From the NCBI GenBank assembly GCA_910574255.1, contig CAJTAK010000004.1, positions 372,516-405,744 of the forward strand: a DNA stretch of 33,229 bases, in the 5' to 3' direction. This document shows, one piece after another, positions 25,128 to 33,123 of the stretch. The stretch comes from Clostridia bacterium (lineage in GTDB: Bacteria; Bacillota; Clostridia; Lachnospirales; Lachnospiraceae). Both the position numbers and the translations under genes were made by a program. The first letter of the stretch is position 1. Each line of letters opens with the position of its first letter. Under the pieces are notes generated by a model that did not search any database, was not told where the DNA came from, and saw only the letters and a program-made list of their open reading frames with translations.

Positions 25128-26243
25128 ATGAGATCCCCAATGGATGAAAAAACCTTTATGACTTTTTATAAAAATACGGTACTTGGATACTCTAATAACC
25201 TTCAGAGACATATATGCAGATCATTGGAAGAACAGCACCGGATCACTTTTGAAGAGCAGAGAAGCCTGCTCGATCCCGATAAAATTATATATTTTGAATC
25301 CAAGAAAGACCTTCGGGGTATACTTTCTCAGACAACTGTAAACAAAGATTTCATCGGATTTTATGAACATTGGGAATTTGTAAAGCTGTATAAATATTCT
25401 GTACCATTATTTTATCAGTTTGATACGGACAAAAATTTGACAGATATCTTGAATGAGAAAGGAATTTCAGAATTTAGCAAAACATCTTTTCAACCAGAAT
25501 TCGTTCTTAATACCTCGCTTTCAGATGCCAAGCCGATTTATCTGGTAGAACAGGACAGAATATTTATAAAATTTACACTGCAGAAAACATATGTTACATC
25601 TGAATCTTTTGAGCAGACTGATTACAGATATCCTATTGTATTATACTTTGATTTGCCCAACCAGTGCATGGAAATACGCTATGATGCTATAAAATATACG
25701 GACTCTTTCGACAGTGAGATTTATGAAAAATTAGTAGTCAGCTGTATTGACTGGACAAAAAAAGAGTTAGGACTTTCTTTGTATACCTGTGAACATACCG
25801 ATGCAATAAAGATTGTGAATGATAAACAGAATGAAGATGTAAAAATGTATAAGCAGATGATGCAGATGAGTTCGGGCGGTGCAGCCGAACTGACTGCAGC
25901 CGAAAGTTCTGATTATGTATTACCTTTTATTGGTGAAATTCGAGAACTTATTGATGAAAATGAAGATCTTTTCAATGAAGCACCTGAGATTAAGCAGCTG
26001 CTTACCCAATACCTGAATGATAAAGAAGCAACAGCAAGTTATCCTTACATTTATGTGAAATGGGTAAAGCCTGTGGAATCGCAGAGTTACATAGTCAAAA
26101 TAACCTTTGATTACTTAAACCGTAGATACACTTTACTACAACATATCACCGGGGGTTGTAAAGATTTAGGAATGGAGCGGATGAATGATGCTATCAAATA
26201 TCTTTGTGAAAGTGGTTCCTTTGCTAAAGGAGAAAAAATTTGA
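25128..26243 (+). CDS. Unknown 371-aa protein, first gene of a three-gene nuclease operon
   Basis: ATG 25128 lies behind TTAGGAGGAAAG; an ATG 48 nt upstream lacks a site. The protein is soluble with no cysteine motif. The N-terminal 80 residues are helical, and the middle is strand-rich (IYLVEQDRIFIKFTLQK, YPIVLYFDLP). After a low-complexity stretch near MMQMSSGGAAELTAAE, a final domain carries YIYVKWVKPVES and YIVKITFDYL. I do not recognise it. Its 3' end overlaps the next gene by 59 nt, so the two are coupled. By position it may be the sensor or adaptor for the nuclease downstream. Confidence 0.65.
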   Translation: MRSPMDEKTFMTFYKNTVLGYSNNLQRHICRSLEEQHRITFEEQRSLLDPDKIIYFESKKDLRGILSQTTVNKDFIGFYEHWEFVKLYKYSVPLFYQFDTDKNLTDILNEKGISEFSKTSFQPEFVLNTSLSDAKPIYLVEQDRIFIKFTLQKTYVTSESFEQTDYRYPIVLYFDLPNQCMEIRYDAIKYTDSFDSEIYEKLVVSCIDWTKKELGLSLYTCEHTDAIKIVNDKQNEDVKMYKQMMQMSSGGAAELTAAESSDYVLPFIGEIRELIDENEDLFNEAPEIKQLLTQYLNDKEATASYPYIYVKWVKPVESQSYIVKITFDYLNRRYTLLQHITGGCKDLGMERMNDAIKYLCESGSFAKGEKI

Positions 26244-26547
26244 TATTGATTATGATGCATTAGCTAAATTTCTTGAGCGCTATAAGCCAGGTGACTGGTT
26301 GTATCCAGATGCAATGCACCGTAATCTAAAAATGAGCATAAAGACTGTTTATGAGATTTTGGAATTGTGTGTTGAAATAAAAACTCTGGAGCAGTATCTA
26401 CAGATATATTGCCCTCGTTGCCAAAAATATACCGGTCAATATTATAAGACTATTGCAGAAATACCAGATGAAATCAACTGTCTGCATTGTGATTATGAAA
26501 TACTGAACCCCTTAAACCACGCAATTATTATCTATAAGGTCTTATAA
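26185..26547 (+). CDS. Small winged-helix and zinc-ribbon protein
   Basis: The product is 120 aa. Residues about 25-70 look like a winged helix (YPDAMHRNLKMSIKTVYEILE). Residues 75-108 carry CPRC and CLHC, a zinc ribbon. GGAG lies upstream of the start, inside the previous gene (59-nt overlap). The next gene begins at once after its stop (TAA then ATG). It probably bridges DNA and the nuclease or regulates the operon. No named family recognised. Confidence 0.65.
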   Translation: MMLSNIFVKVVPLLKEKKFDIDYDALAKFLERYKPGDWLYPDAMHRNLKMSIKTVYEILELCVEIKTLEQYLQIYCPRCQKYTGQYYKTIAEIPDEINCLHCDYEILNPLNHAIIIYKVL

Positions 26548-27261
26548 ATGGCAAACGAATCGGATATTGTAAAAAAGTCGGAAGCTTTTCTGAATGATAT
26601 AGGAATGACAGCAACAGAATGGCTTCTGACTATGGGGAAATATAAATCCCACATTTTGCAGCTTGATGATACAAGCTATAAAAAATTTGCTGAGTTGTAT
26701 GAGAAAATAATCAATAAGGATTTTAAACAGAGCGATAAAGGGAAACTGTTAGAAGATTTATCAACTTTGGTATTGTATCAAGGATATGCAGGAATTTTTG
26801 AATGCAGAAGAAATCTTCGTACAAGCAGCAATGAGATTGACCTGCAGCTTTGTTGGACGGAAAATGCACGACTGGCAGGAATTGATAGAGCCTTTCCGTT
26901 CTTAGAAGATTCTTTTTTGTGTGAATGTAAAAACTATAAGAAGAGCGTAGATGTGACGTATGTTGGAAAATTTTTCTCATTGCTTCATGCTGCTCGATGT
27001 AAAATTGGTATTATGATTGCTTGGAACGGTATTGCCGGGCGTTCTAAATGGAGCGATGCCAGCGGACTAATTCGGAAAATTGCGTTAAGGGATAACACCT
27101 ACATTATTCCTATTGAAAAAAAGGATTTTAAGGCAATTTATGAACAAAAAGCCAATATTTTTTCTATAATACATGATAAATATGTAGCTTTGCGAAATGA
27201 GATAGATTACTCTGCATATGTTCAGCACCATGAACTTGAAGAGAACTTTAAGAAAAGCTAA
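26548..27261 (+). CDS. Restriction endonuclease-like PD-(D/E)XK protein
   Basis: The product is 237 aa. The nuclease core is visible as E69 in KGKLLEDL, D98 in SNEIDLQ, and E126-C-K128 in FLCECKNY, with a following helix (VTYVGKFFSLLHAARC) and strand (IGIMIAWNG): the Mrr-like fold with all catalytic residues. The N-terminal 60 residues are helical and could bind the partner proteins. It is third in the operon, and a terminator follows at 27321. It probably cleaves DNA when the two upstream proteins signal invasion; the specificity cannot be read. Confidence 0.78.
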   Translation: MANESDIVKKSEAFLNDIGMTATEWLLTMGKYKSHILQLDDTSYKKFAELYEKIINKDFKQSDKGKLLEDLSTLVLYQGYAGIFECRRNLRTSSNEIDLQLCWTENARLAGIDRAFPFLEDSFLCECKNYKKSVDVTYVGKFFSLLHAARCKIGIMIAWNGIAGRSKWSDASGLIRKIALRDNTYIIPIEKKDFKAIYEQKANIFSIIHDKYVALRNEIDYSAYVQHHELEENFKKS

Positions 27262-27320
27262 TAGGATTCTTGAAAGCCAAACACCTTGCATTTATTTGCA
27301 ATGGTCATTGTTATGCATTG

Positions 27321-27350
27321 ATACCGAAGGATTGTGGACTTCGGTATTTT
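27321..27350 (+). terminator. Terminator of the three-gene nuclease operon
   Basis: A perfect 9-bp stem, ATACCGAAG with CTTCGGTAT, a 9-nt loop, ending TTTT. It lies 59 nt after the restriction-nuclease gene. Confidence 0.82.
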
Positions 27351-27473
27351 GCATTAAGAGATATTACAGATGTCAAATGATTATATACGATTTCTTCTTC
27401 CAATAAAGAACATTTTACAGAAGAGACAGAAGAATTTTCAAAAAATTAAAAAGATAATAAAAAGGAAATTAAA

Positions 27474-27548
27474 ATGATGGACAGAAAAGAGATTGAACAT
27501 GTATTTCAATGGTCCGATGAATATATCAAAAAAATCCAGAGATTTTGA
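27474..27548 (+). CDS. 24-codon reading frame, probable displaced N-terminus of the next gene
   Basis: ATG 27474 is preceded by AAAAGGA, a good site, and encodes MMDRKEIEHVFQWSDEYIKK and four more residues. TGA at 27546-27548 closes it inside TTTTGA. Reading -1 at the T4 run joins it to the long frame that follows. It is either a leader peptide overlapping TTG 27545, or more likely the true start of the 592-aa protein separated by a one-base loss. Confidence 0.5.
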   Translation: MMDRKEIEHVFQWSDEYIKKIQRF

Positions 27549-29323
27549 ATAAATCAACTAATAATATTTTCGAGGAGCTGGATGATGGAACAAAGGAAAT
27601 GCATCACTTGCGGTGGGGAGTAATGGTTCGCGCAAGAATGAAAAATATGACAGATTTTACTTATCCAGGGATAATAGAGTATCTTTCAAATTTTAATGAA
27701 TGCAGCCTAATGACAGAATATATTGGGTTTGTTTTGCAGACACAATACGGCATTTATATGGTACGACTTTTGATAGAAGGAAATAACATGGGGAAAGATA
27801 TGTTTCCATATGCAAGTGCCAATATATTGTACGACGAAGCATTTGATATAAAGGATATCAGACCTATTTTAAATGTTTTCGAAGTAAATAAAGAAAGCCA
27901 TTTATTAGATAGTACAATTAGAAATTATGCAAGTTTAATTATCAAATACAAAAAAGAAGATTATATCATAAATGATTATTTGTCATTTCCCACAGAAATA
28001 TATGCCAGATTAGTTTTGCACATTGGAAGAAATCTTGTATATGAGAATATAGATCAAGTGGACAAGATGCTTTCATTACTTTTTGAACACGATAATCCCT
28101 GCTGTAAATTTAGTGCATTAGATCTGCTGGAGTTACTTTCTTATGGCAAAACTAACTTTACAGATAAGTATATGGAACACTGTATTTGTCTGATGAAAAA
28201 TGATGATTACAAATTGAAGTTAATAGGAACATTTGTGAACTACTTAGAGTGTGGTGAGAATGGAAGATATTATCATAGTATCTATGGATACTTGAAAGAA
28301 ATGATAGAGACATCAACAGAAGCTAAAAAAATTTTACTGCACTATATTGAATACAAGAAAGAATTGGATGAAAAATTAGAAGCACTAATTTGGATTATAA
28401 TAGATAATTCATTTCAAAAAGATAAAGCGATTTTACATAGCTTGGACTTTTATTTTTCTCAAAAGTTAAAAGAGAATACGGTCAACGCATTAAATTATCT
28501 GGAAAAAGTGTATATAATCAATCACTATAACATTGGCGACATGTTCTGGGATTGTATTCCATTAACCTGCGAAGAATTAACGTGTGATCAGACACTTATT
28601 TGTAAAAACTGTTTTAAGAAAATTCTAAGTGGTAGCATACAAGAGTTTTTATGGGGTATAGAACTTTTTAAATCTTTGGTAAAGATATCAGAAGTTAAAA
28701 GCCACTTTCAAAATAATATGTATAATGATGATCAAATGATATTGATCTTACAGGGAATCATCTACTTTTCTGTTAATGCCGAAAAAATATGTGAATTTCT
28801 ATTTTTGACTATTCCGTATTTTGAGTCAACCGAAAAAGTATGGAGCCTGATTTGTGAAGATGTTTATCCTAACTATGCTGGGAATTTAATGGATACAGCA
28901 AATAAGTATACGAAAGATGTAAATGAAAAACAAATGGAAATCTCCTTTCAGCTACTTAAAATGAATAAAGAACATTTGGACAAAATAAAAAAGGGTTATG
29001 AAAACAAAGAACTTAGACCTTCAGCTCAAAGAGAATACGAATATCAAAGATTTAAAATAGAACAGAATAAAAAGTTGAATAATGATTCAAAACAAAAATC
29101 GCTATTTTTGAAATTGTTTCCTGAAAGATTTATGAAATATGGAACAAGAATTGGATTTATACGATATGGTCCTAATGGAAAAATGACATATCATGTTAGT
29201 GAGTATGCTAAAATTGGGGTCTCCAGAGAACTGCCAAGAGCATTTCTCAATAATCCTCACGAATTCGAACAGAAAAGGAAAAAATATTTGATGTGCAGGT
29301 GTTATAATGAGACTGATTATTAA
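27545..29323 (+). CDS. Large helical protein of unknown function, first gene of a two-gene nuclease operon
   Basis: The product is 592 aa from TTG 27545, or about 615 aa if joined to the 24-codon frame upstream. TTG has no good ribosome site, which supports the joined form. The protein is almost wholly helical (many Leu, Tyr, Lys), suggesting repeats of HEAT/ARM type, and it ends in a basic segment (RIGFIRYGPNGK, FEQKRKKY). No motif or membrane segment recognised. The last 17 nt overlap the nuclease gene downstream. It may be a scaffold or sensor controlling that nuclease. Confidence 0.65.
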   Translation: MNKSTNNIFEELDDGTKEMHHLRWGVMVRARMKNMTDFTYPGIIEYLSNFNECSLMTEYIGFVLQTQYGIYMVRLLIEGNNMGKDMFPYASANILYDEAFDIKDIRPILNVFEVNKESHLLDSTIRNYASLIIKYKKEDYIINDYLSFPTEIYARLVLHIGRNLVYENIDQVDKMLSLLFEHDNPCCKFSALDLLELLSYGKTNFTDKYMEHCICLMKNDDYKLKLIGTFVNYLECGENGRYYHSIYGYLKEMIETSTEAKKILLHYIEYKKELDEKLEALIWIIIDNSFQKDKAILHSLDFYFSQKLKENTVNALNYLEKVYIINHYNIGDMFWDCIPLTCEELTCDQTLICKNCFKKILSGSIQEFLWGIELFKSLVKISEVKSHFQNNMYNDDQMILILQGIIYFSVNAEKICEFLFLTIPYFESTEKVWSLICEDVYPNYAGNLMDTANKYTKDVNEKQMEISFQLLKMNKEHLDKIKKGYENKELRPSAQREYEYQRFKIEQNKKLNNDSKQKSLFLKLFPERFMKYGTRIGFIRYGPNGKMTYHVSEYAKIGVSRELPRAFLNNPHEFEQKRKKYLMCRCYNETDY

Positions 29324-30914
29324 AGAATATATATCACAATTAAAAGAGAAAGATGAATTAGATTTGTTGCTGTTGGAACTATTAGTTCAAAATGGATATG
29401 TGGCGGATAATATACCTCGGACAGGCAATCGGCAATATGGAGTAGATATTCAACTGCATAATGAAGAGGAAATATTGCTTCTGGTAATTAAACAAGGGAA
29501 TATAGACCGAACCACGTGGGATTCCTGCCCTAATGCTGTTAGGCAAAGCCTGGATGAAATTAAAGATGCATATATGGACTTACTTACAGAACAGGAAAAA
29601 AAGAAGAAAATAAAAGTTGTGGTTGCAACTAACGGAGTTAAAGAAGAATCAATCAGAGCCAATTGGAAGGGTTATGTTGACCATAATAAAGACTGGAATG
29701 GAAAAAAGGTCAAGATAGAATTTTGGGGTATTGATGATATTGTTAAGCTTATACAGCTAAACTATCTGAATGAACACATTTTTGAACAGCCTTTGCAAAG
29801 CGCTTTGAGAAAGGCGTTATATTTTGTAGAAGAAACAGATTACAAAAAAGAGTACTATGAAAAAATAATCCAAACCCTACTTGCAAAAATTACTACTGAA
29901 AACAATAAAGGCATCAACAAATCATTAACATGTCTTCATCTATCCTGCGAAATGATTTGCCAATATGCCAATGATTCTGGAAATAGCAAAATTGCAATCA
30001 ATGTATCTGAATATTTATTGATTCAATACTGGAAATTCTTATTTAAAAAGAATTATTTCGGAAAGAAAAAATGGGTAGAATGGCTACTTAAATTTTGTAT
30101 GGATTATGAAAAATGGAATGATGTGTATTACCAGAAAATTCATGAGGTCTGTATAGATCCAATGTTGTTTCCTAATTATAATGTTGTCGAAAATCGAATT
30201 ATCCTATATGAAATTATGGGCTATTTAACAGCTTATGCAACATATTTGTTTGTTTATAAACGAGAAAAAGCCCTATTGGTTTTAAATGATGTCATAAGTT
30301 TGATTAACAATTATCCTAATATGGTATATGCACCGTTTGATTCCAATATAGGAATCAAATTAAGTTTATACAGACTTCTTGCAAAATATAATAGAATAGA
30401 TGACATAAAAATACTTTTGGAAGATCAAAGTCGTATTTTAGTGAATTACTATAGAGGGCAGCATAAATATCCTGCACCCTCAGATACTTTTGAAGAAGCT
30501 ATAAATATAGAATCTCGTAATTTGGTTGAAAAATATAAATATTCAGGATTTTGGGGCTATACTCTTTTGTGTATTGTTTCTTTAGATTTTGAAAGCCTAT
30601 ATAATGAAATAAAAGAATTTTTGAAAGACGATTTAGAACAGGTAGCAAAATGTATATGGTTTTTGCGCAAAAATGAAGAAGAGATATATTATGAGAGATG
30701 TGCCATGAATCTAGCAGGAGAAGGTGTAGAATTGCCAGTTGAAATGGAATATTCTGATTTTAAAAGAAAAGCAGAGTTTATTTTAAGCCATTATAAAAAC
30801 GAACAAATGTCATTTGATGAATTTAATTTTGAACCTCTCGAAATTATCATCTGCCGATATTATGGATATATTCCAAGAATAAATGCTAATTTTTTATTTC
30901 CTCAATCCCAATAA
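29307..30914 (+). CDS. Protein with N-terminal restriction-nuclease-like domain and helical C-terminus
   Basis: The product is 535 aa. Residues about 10-160 resemble a PD-(D/E)XK nuclease: helix DLLLLELLVQNGY, then NRQYGVDIQL with D47, then LLLVIKQGN with K62 and Q63, and a late strand KIKVVVATNGV. The residue two before K62 is Val where Glu or Gln is usual, so activity is uncertain. The rest is helical and may contain repeats. ATG 29307 has AGGTG upstream and overlaps the previous gene by 17 nt. After its stop the sequence runs at once into the Rpn remnant. Confidence 0.7.
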   Translation: MRLIIKEYISQLKEKDELDLLLLELLVQNGYVADNIPRTGNRQYGVDIQLHNEEEILLLVIKQGNIDRTTWDSCPNAVRQSLDEIKDAYMDLLTEQEKKKKIKVVVATNGVKEESIRANWKGYVDHNKDWNGKKVKIEFWGIDDIVKLIQLNYLNEHIFEQPLQSALRKALYFVEETDYKKEYYEKIIQTLLAKITTENNKGINKSLTCLHLSCEMICQYANDSGNSKIAINVSEYLLIQYWKFLFKKNYFGKKKWVEWLLKFCMDYEKWNDVYYQKIHEVCIDPMLFPNYNVVENRIILYEIMGYLTAYATYLFVYKREKALLVLNDVISLINNYPNMVYAPFDSNIGIKLSLYRLLAKYNRIDDIKILLEDQSRILVNYYRGQHKYPAPSDTFEEAINIESRNLVEKYKYSGFWGYTLLCIVSLDFESLYNEIKEFLKDDLEQVAKCIWFLRKNEEEIYYERCAMNLAGEGVELPVEMEYSDFKRKAEFILSHYKNEQMSFDEFNFEPLEIIICRYYGYIPRINANFLFPQSQ

Positions 30915-30938
30915 TCTTCTATAATAATAAGATACTCA

Positions 30939-31333
30939 ATTTGTATAGATGCGAGAGCTAAAATTATTTATGATGGAAAAAAGGTGATATTATCCATCAG
31001 TATGTGACATTTACCAAAGTATGTCAGGAGCAGGCATCAATCCATGGAAGAACCAGAAAGGCTATACAGGAAGCAATCCGCATCTGCAAGGACAGGAATG
31101 TGCTGAAAGAATATCTCGAAAGCAAAGAAAAGGAGGTTGTCAACATGATGATGGAATTATATGATCAGGAAGAAGTGATACGCTCTTATGTCAAAAGCAA
31201 AGAGCATGATACAAAAGTTGAAACAGCGAAACGCTTATTAACAATAGGCAAACTATCATTTCAAGAAATCGCGATTGGTTCTGGTCTGCCTATAGAAGAA
31301 GTGGAGGAACTGGCTGGTTTACAGTTAGCTTGA
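30939..31333 (+). pseudogene. C-terminal fragment of a second Rpn gene, frameshifted
   Basis: Matches 21013-21408 of the intact Rpn gene closely (about 92% identity over 109 residues by hand count). The first two-thirds of the gene are missing, and one A has been lost in the A-run near 30980 (GGAAAAAAGG against GGAAAAGAAGG), so the frame breaks. A terminator follows, as in the intact copy. It marks the right edge of the insertion that separated this Rpn from copy 2 of the 174-aa gene. Confidence 0.82.
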
Positions 31334-31358
31334 ATTTGAACCAATATTGCAAAAAACA

Positions 31359-31393
31359 GGGCGGTATATCACAAGGTATACTGCCCATATTTT
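31359..31393 (+). terminator. Terminator after the Rpn fragment
   Basis: GGGCGGTATA pairs with TATACTGCCC (one G-T pair), 8-nt loop, then ATATTTT. Confidence 0.72.
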
Positions 31394-31440
31394 AATTCAG
31401 GATCTTTTTCCTAAAATTTCTATATGTATTTCCCCATACA

Positions 31441-31608
31441 TCATTCTCTGGCACAAAATTGGCACAATTCCGCACAAAATTGGCACGGTTCTGCTCTTTC
31501 CCCGTAAATGTACTGGTCATTTGCTTTCTGGACGGCCGTATCCCTGAACGGGTAACCTGCCGGCTGTTTCTGCCAGCTCCTGCCGGCCTTTTTGTTTCTT
31601 GTGCTCAT
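31441..31608 (-). CDS. Possible small Cys-repeat protein (55 aa)
   Basis: ATG 31608 has AGGCAGGT about 8 nt upstream. The product is basic at the start (MSTRNKKAGRSWQKQ) and ends with two CQFC motifs seven residues apart. These come from the 21-nt direct repeat at 31451-31486. The frame is also open upstream to 31710. It may be a real small gene of a lost mobile element or a chance frame over a repeat. No family recognised. Confidence 0.35.
   Translation of the reverse strand: MSTRNKKAGRSWQKQPAGYPFRDTAVQKANDQYIYGERAEPCQFCAELCQFCARE
31451..31486. repeat. Direct repeat of GCACAAAATTGGCAC, 21-nt period
   Basis: Two identical 15-mers at 31451-31465 and 31472-31486, 6 nt apart. Could be protein-binding sites (iteron-like) or only a coding repeat of the small minus-strand frame. 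Confidence 0.6.
31559..31593 (+). other. GC-rich hairpin with T tract
   Basis: GCCGGC at 31559-31564 and again at 31582-31587 (self-complementary, so they can pair), followed by CTTTTT. It has terminator form on the plus strand. It resembles the style of leader terminator 2 at 11425 and may be left from a similar element. Confidence 0.45.
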
Positions 31609-31778
31609 TTTTTCTACCTGCCTTTCTAAATTTTTATTGCGCTCGTTCCTCGCTCCATAAAACTGCGGGAACCCCAAACTCTGCTCTGCTTCGTTTGGGT
31701 AGCGAATCATTTCGCCTGTCGGCCCAATGATTCTTTATCCTCAAAGCTGTTTACCAGCGTTTGGGCAAATAAAAAAGC

Positions 31779-31999
31779 GGAAATGACCATCCACCAAATC
31801 CCTGGCGTTCATGGATCTCCATGAACCAAAGTCATTTCCACTCTGAAAAGGAAAGCAATCCCTTAAAATAAAAAAGGCCAGTAAACCACTGCCCGGAGGG
31901 CATAATGGTACTACTGGCACAAAAATACAAACTTAACAGCGTGTGCAATGCGGAAGATGCTCCGCATACAGCCTGAACGGACTGTATTTCCCATATGGG
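31779..31999. other. Cluster of hairpins in non-coding DNA
   Basis: No convincing gene lies in 31711-32366. The cluster holds: outer arms GGAAATGAC (31779-31787) and GTCATTTCC (31831-31839) enclosing GTTCATGGA (31807-31815) with TCCATGAAC (31818-31826); GCCAGTA (31877-31883) with TACTGGC (31912-31918), enclosing GCCC/GGGC; ATGCGGA (31948-31954) with TCCGCAT (31961-31967); and the palindrome CCCATATGGG (31990-31999). Such stacking is seen in single-strand origins, transfer origins, recombination sites and structured RNAs. Confidence 0.6.
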
Positions 32000-32110
32000 T
32001 ACGCACAAAAATCAATTACAAGGACAGTTTAGCACAAGATATTGATTTAGTCAAGCTATTGAACACTATATATAGTTTCCATAAATGTTATTTTTGCGCT
32101 CTTAGATCTA

Positions 32111-32119
32111 TGTTATAAT
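32111..32119 (+). promoter_or_regulatory. Possible extended -10 promoter
   Basis: TGTTATAAT. No good -35 at the usual distance. No plus-strand gene follows; the only plus-strand feature downstream is the nested inverted repeat at 32222-32286, so a small RNA is conceivable. Confidence 0.35.
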
Positions 32120-32221
32120 AACAACTATTAAAACGATGAAGACTTATGAAGTTATTCCATGCCCCTTTTCTTTCGGTGCATTATGCTGTTTTCCACTAGT
32201 ATATCCTATATCAAAAACGGC

Positions 32222-32286
32222 TCATAAGTTAAAAATCATTGCTAAGTTAAAAGATTTTTACTTAAACAGAACCGACAAACTTATGA
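32222..32286. repeat. Nested inverted repeat
   Basis: Outer arms TCATAAGTT (32222-32230) and AACTTATGA (32278-32286), 9 bp perfect. Inner arms AAGTTAAAAATC (32226-32237) and GATTTTTACTT (32253-32263), with one bulge. The two pairings share bases and exclude each other in part, as in a two-state RNA, or they may be protein-binding arms. Confidence 0.5.
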
Positions 32287-32366
32287 TTTAATCACTTGTT
32301 CATCGGCTCTGCTGTGTCAAGTAAAGGACAAAATTTTAAACTTCTTTCTTTACATCAAAACTACCT

Positions 32367-32789
32367 TTATACAATTTTCAATACTTCATATATTGCATTT
32401 AAACAATCCTCTATCGTAAGTGCTTTACCATTTTCAAAAAATACTGATGTAACCGCCCGGTTTTTGCAACTCTCCTGAGTGGACACTTCATCATCAAAAA
32501 TATCCCTAACCTCATCCAAGTCTGCTCTGGAAATGTCTAATGCGTTCTTCCAATACCTTACAAAATGCTTTTTAAAAGATTCATAGTCAGAATAAAGTCC
32601 CATTGGATTATCCTGCAGGCCATATCGTACTGGCTGAAAAAGAGACGATATGTCCCTTACATATTCATATACCAATTTTTCTTTACCCTTGACATTTGAC
32701 ATATTTGCTGATGCCGAAGTAATATCAAGATTAAACTTCGTCCATATATGATTTTGAAACTGATTTCCTGCCATAAAAAGCTGTTGCAT
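32367..32789 (-). CDS. Protein of unknown function (140 aa) beside kinase fragment
   Basis: AAGG lies about 8 nt before ATG 32789. The gene follows the kinase fragment by 25 nt in the same direction. The protein is soluble, mostly helical, with aromatic-rich middle (YESFKKHFVRYWKNAL) and acidic stretches (DLDEVRDIFDDE). I do not recognise it. It may have been the second gene of a kinase operon. Confidence 0.55.
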   Translation of the reverse strand: MQQLFMAGNQFQNHIWTKFNLDITSASANMSNVKGKEKLVYEYVRDISSLFQPVRYGLQDNPMGLYSDYESFKKHFVRYWKNALDISRADLDEVRDIFDDEVSTQESCKNRAVTSVFFENGKALTIEDCLNAIYEVLKIV

Positions 32790-32814
32790 ACTATAACCTT
32801 CTTTCTATATTTTT

Positions 32815-33123
32815 TTAACTAATCGTTGCCAATAACTCTCTACAGTTCCTATATCTATCTTCCAAATCCCCTGCCAGGCACTTCATCACAACATCCATCT
32901 GCTCATCTGACAAATGCGGAGCGGCGTTGCCTAAATATGATTTCATATCACCCCCATGGGGAGCCCTCCCACAAAGCAACCAATACCAGATTGCCCCTAT
33001 CGAATATATGTCACTCCTGCAATCCCTCAATTTAGGATTTTCCTGCAATAAAGGATCGATAAAGGCTCCGCCTGCCACAGCTTCTCCTGTTTTGGTAAGT
33101 TTTGTATTATTATCCAATGTCAT
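32815..33123 (-). pseudogene. C-terminal fragment of a Ser/Thr protein kinase
   Basis: The frame encodes the end of an activation loop and the C-lobe of a eukaryotic-type kinase: RSDIYSIGAIWYWLLCGRAPHG is the subdomain IX helix, and DRYRNCRELL fits the final Arg helix. The catalytic HRD loop, the DFG motif and the entire N-lobe are missing, and the frame is closed upstream by TAA at 33148-33150. No ribosome site precedes ATG 33123. The remaining bases 33124-33229 show no continuing kinase frame on reading all three minus frames. Confidence 0.75.
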
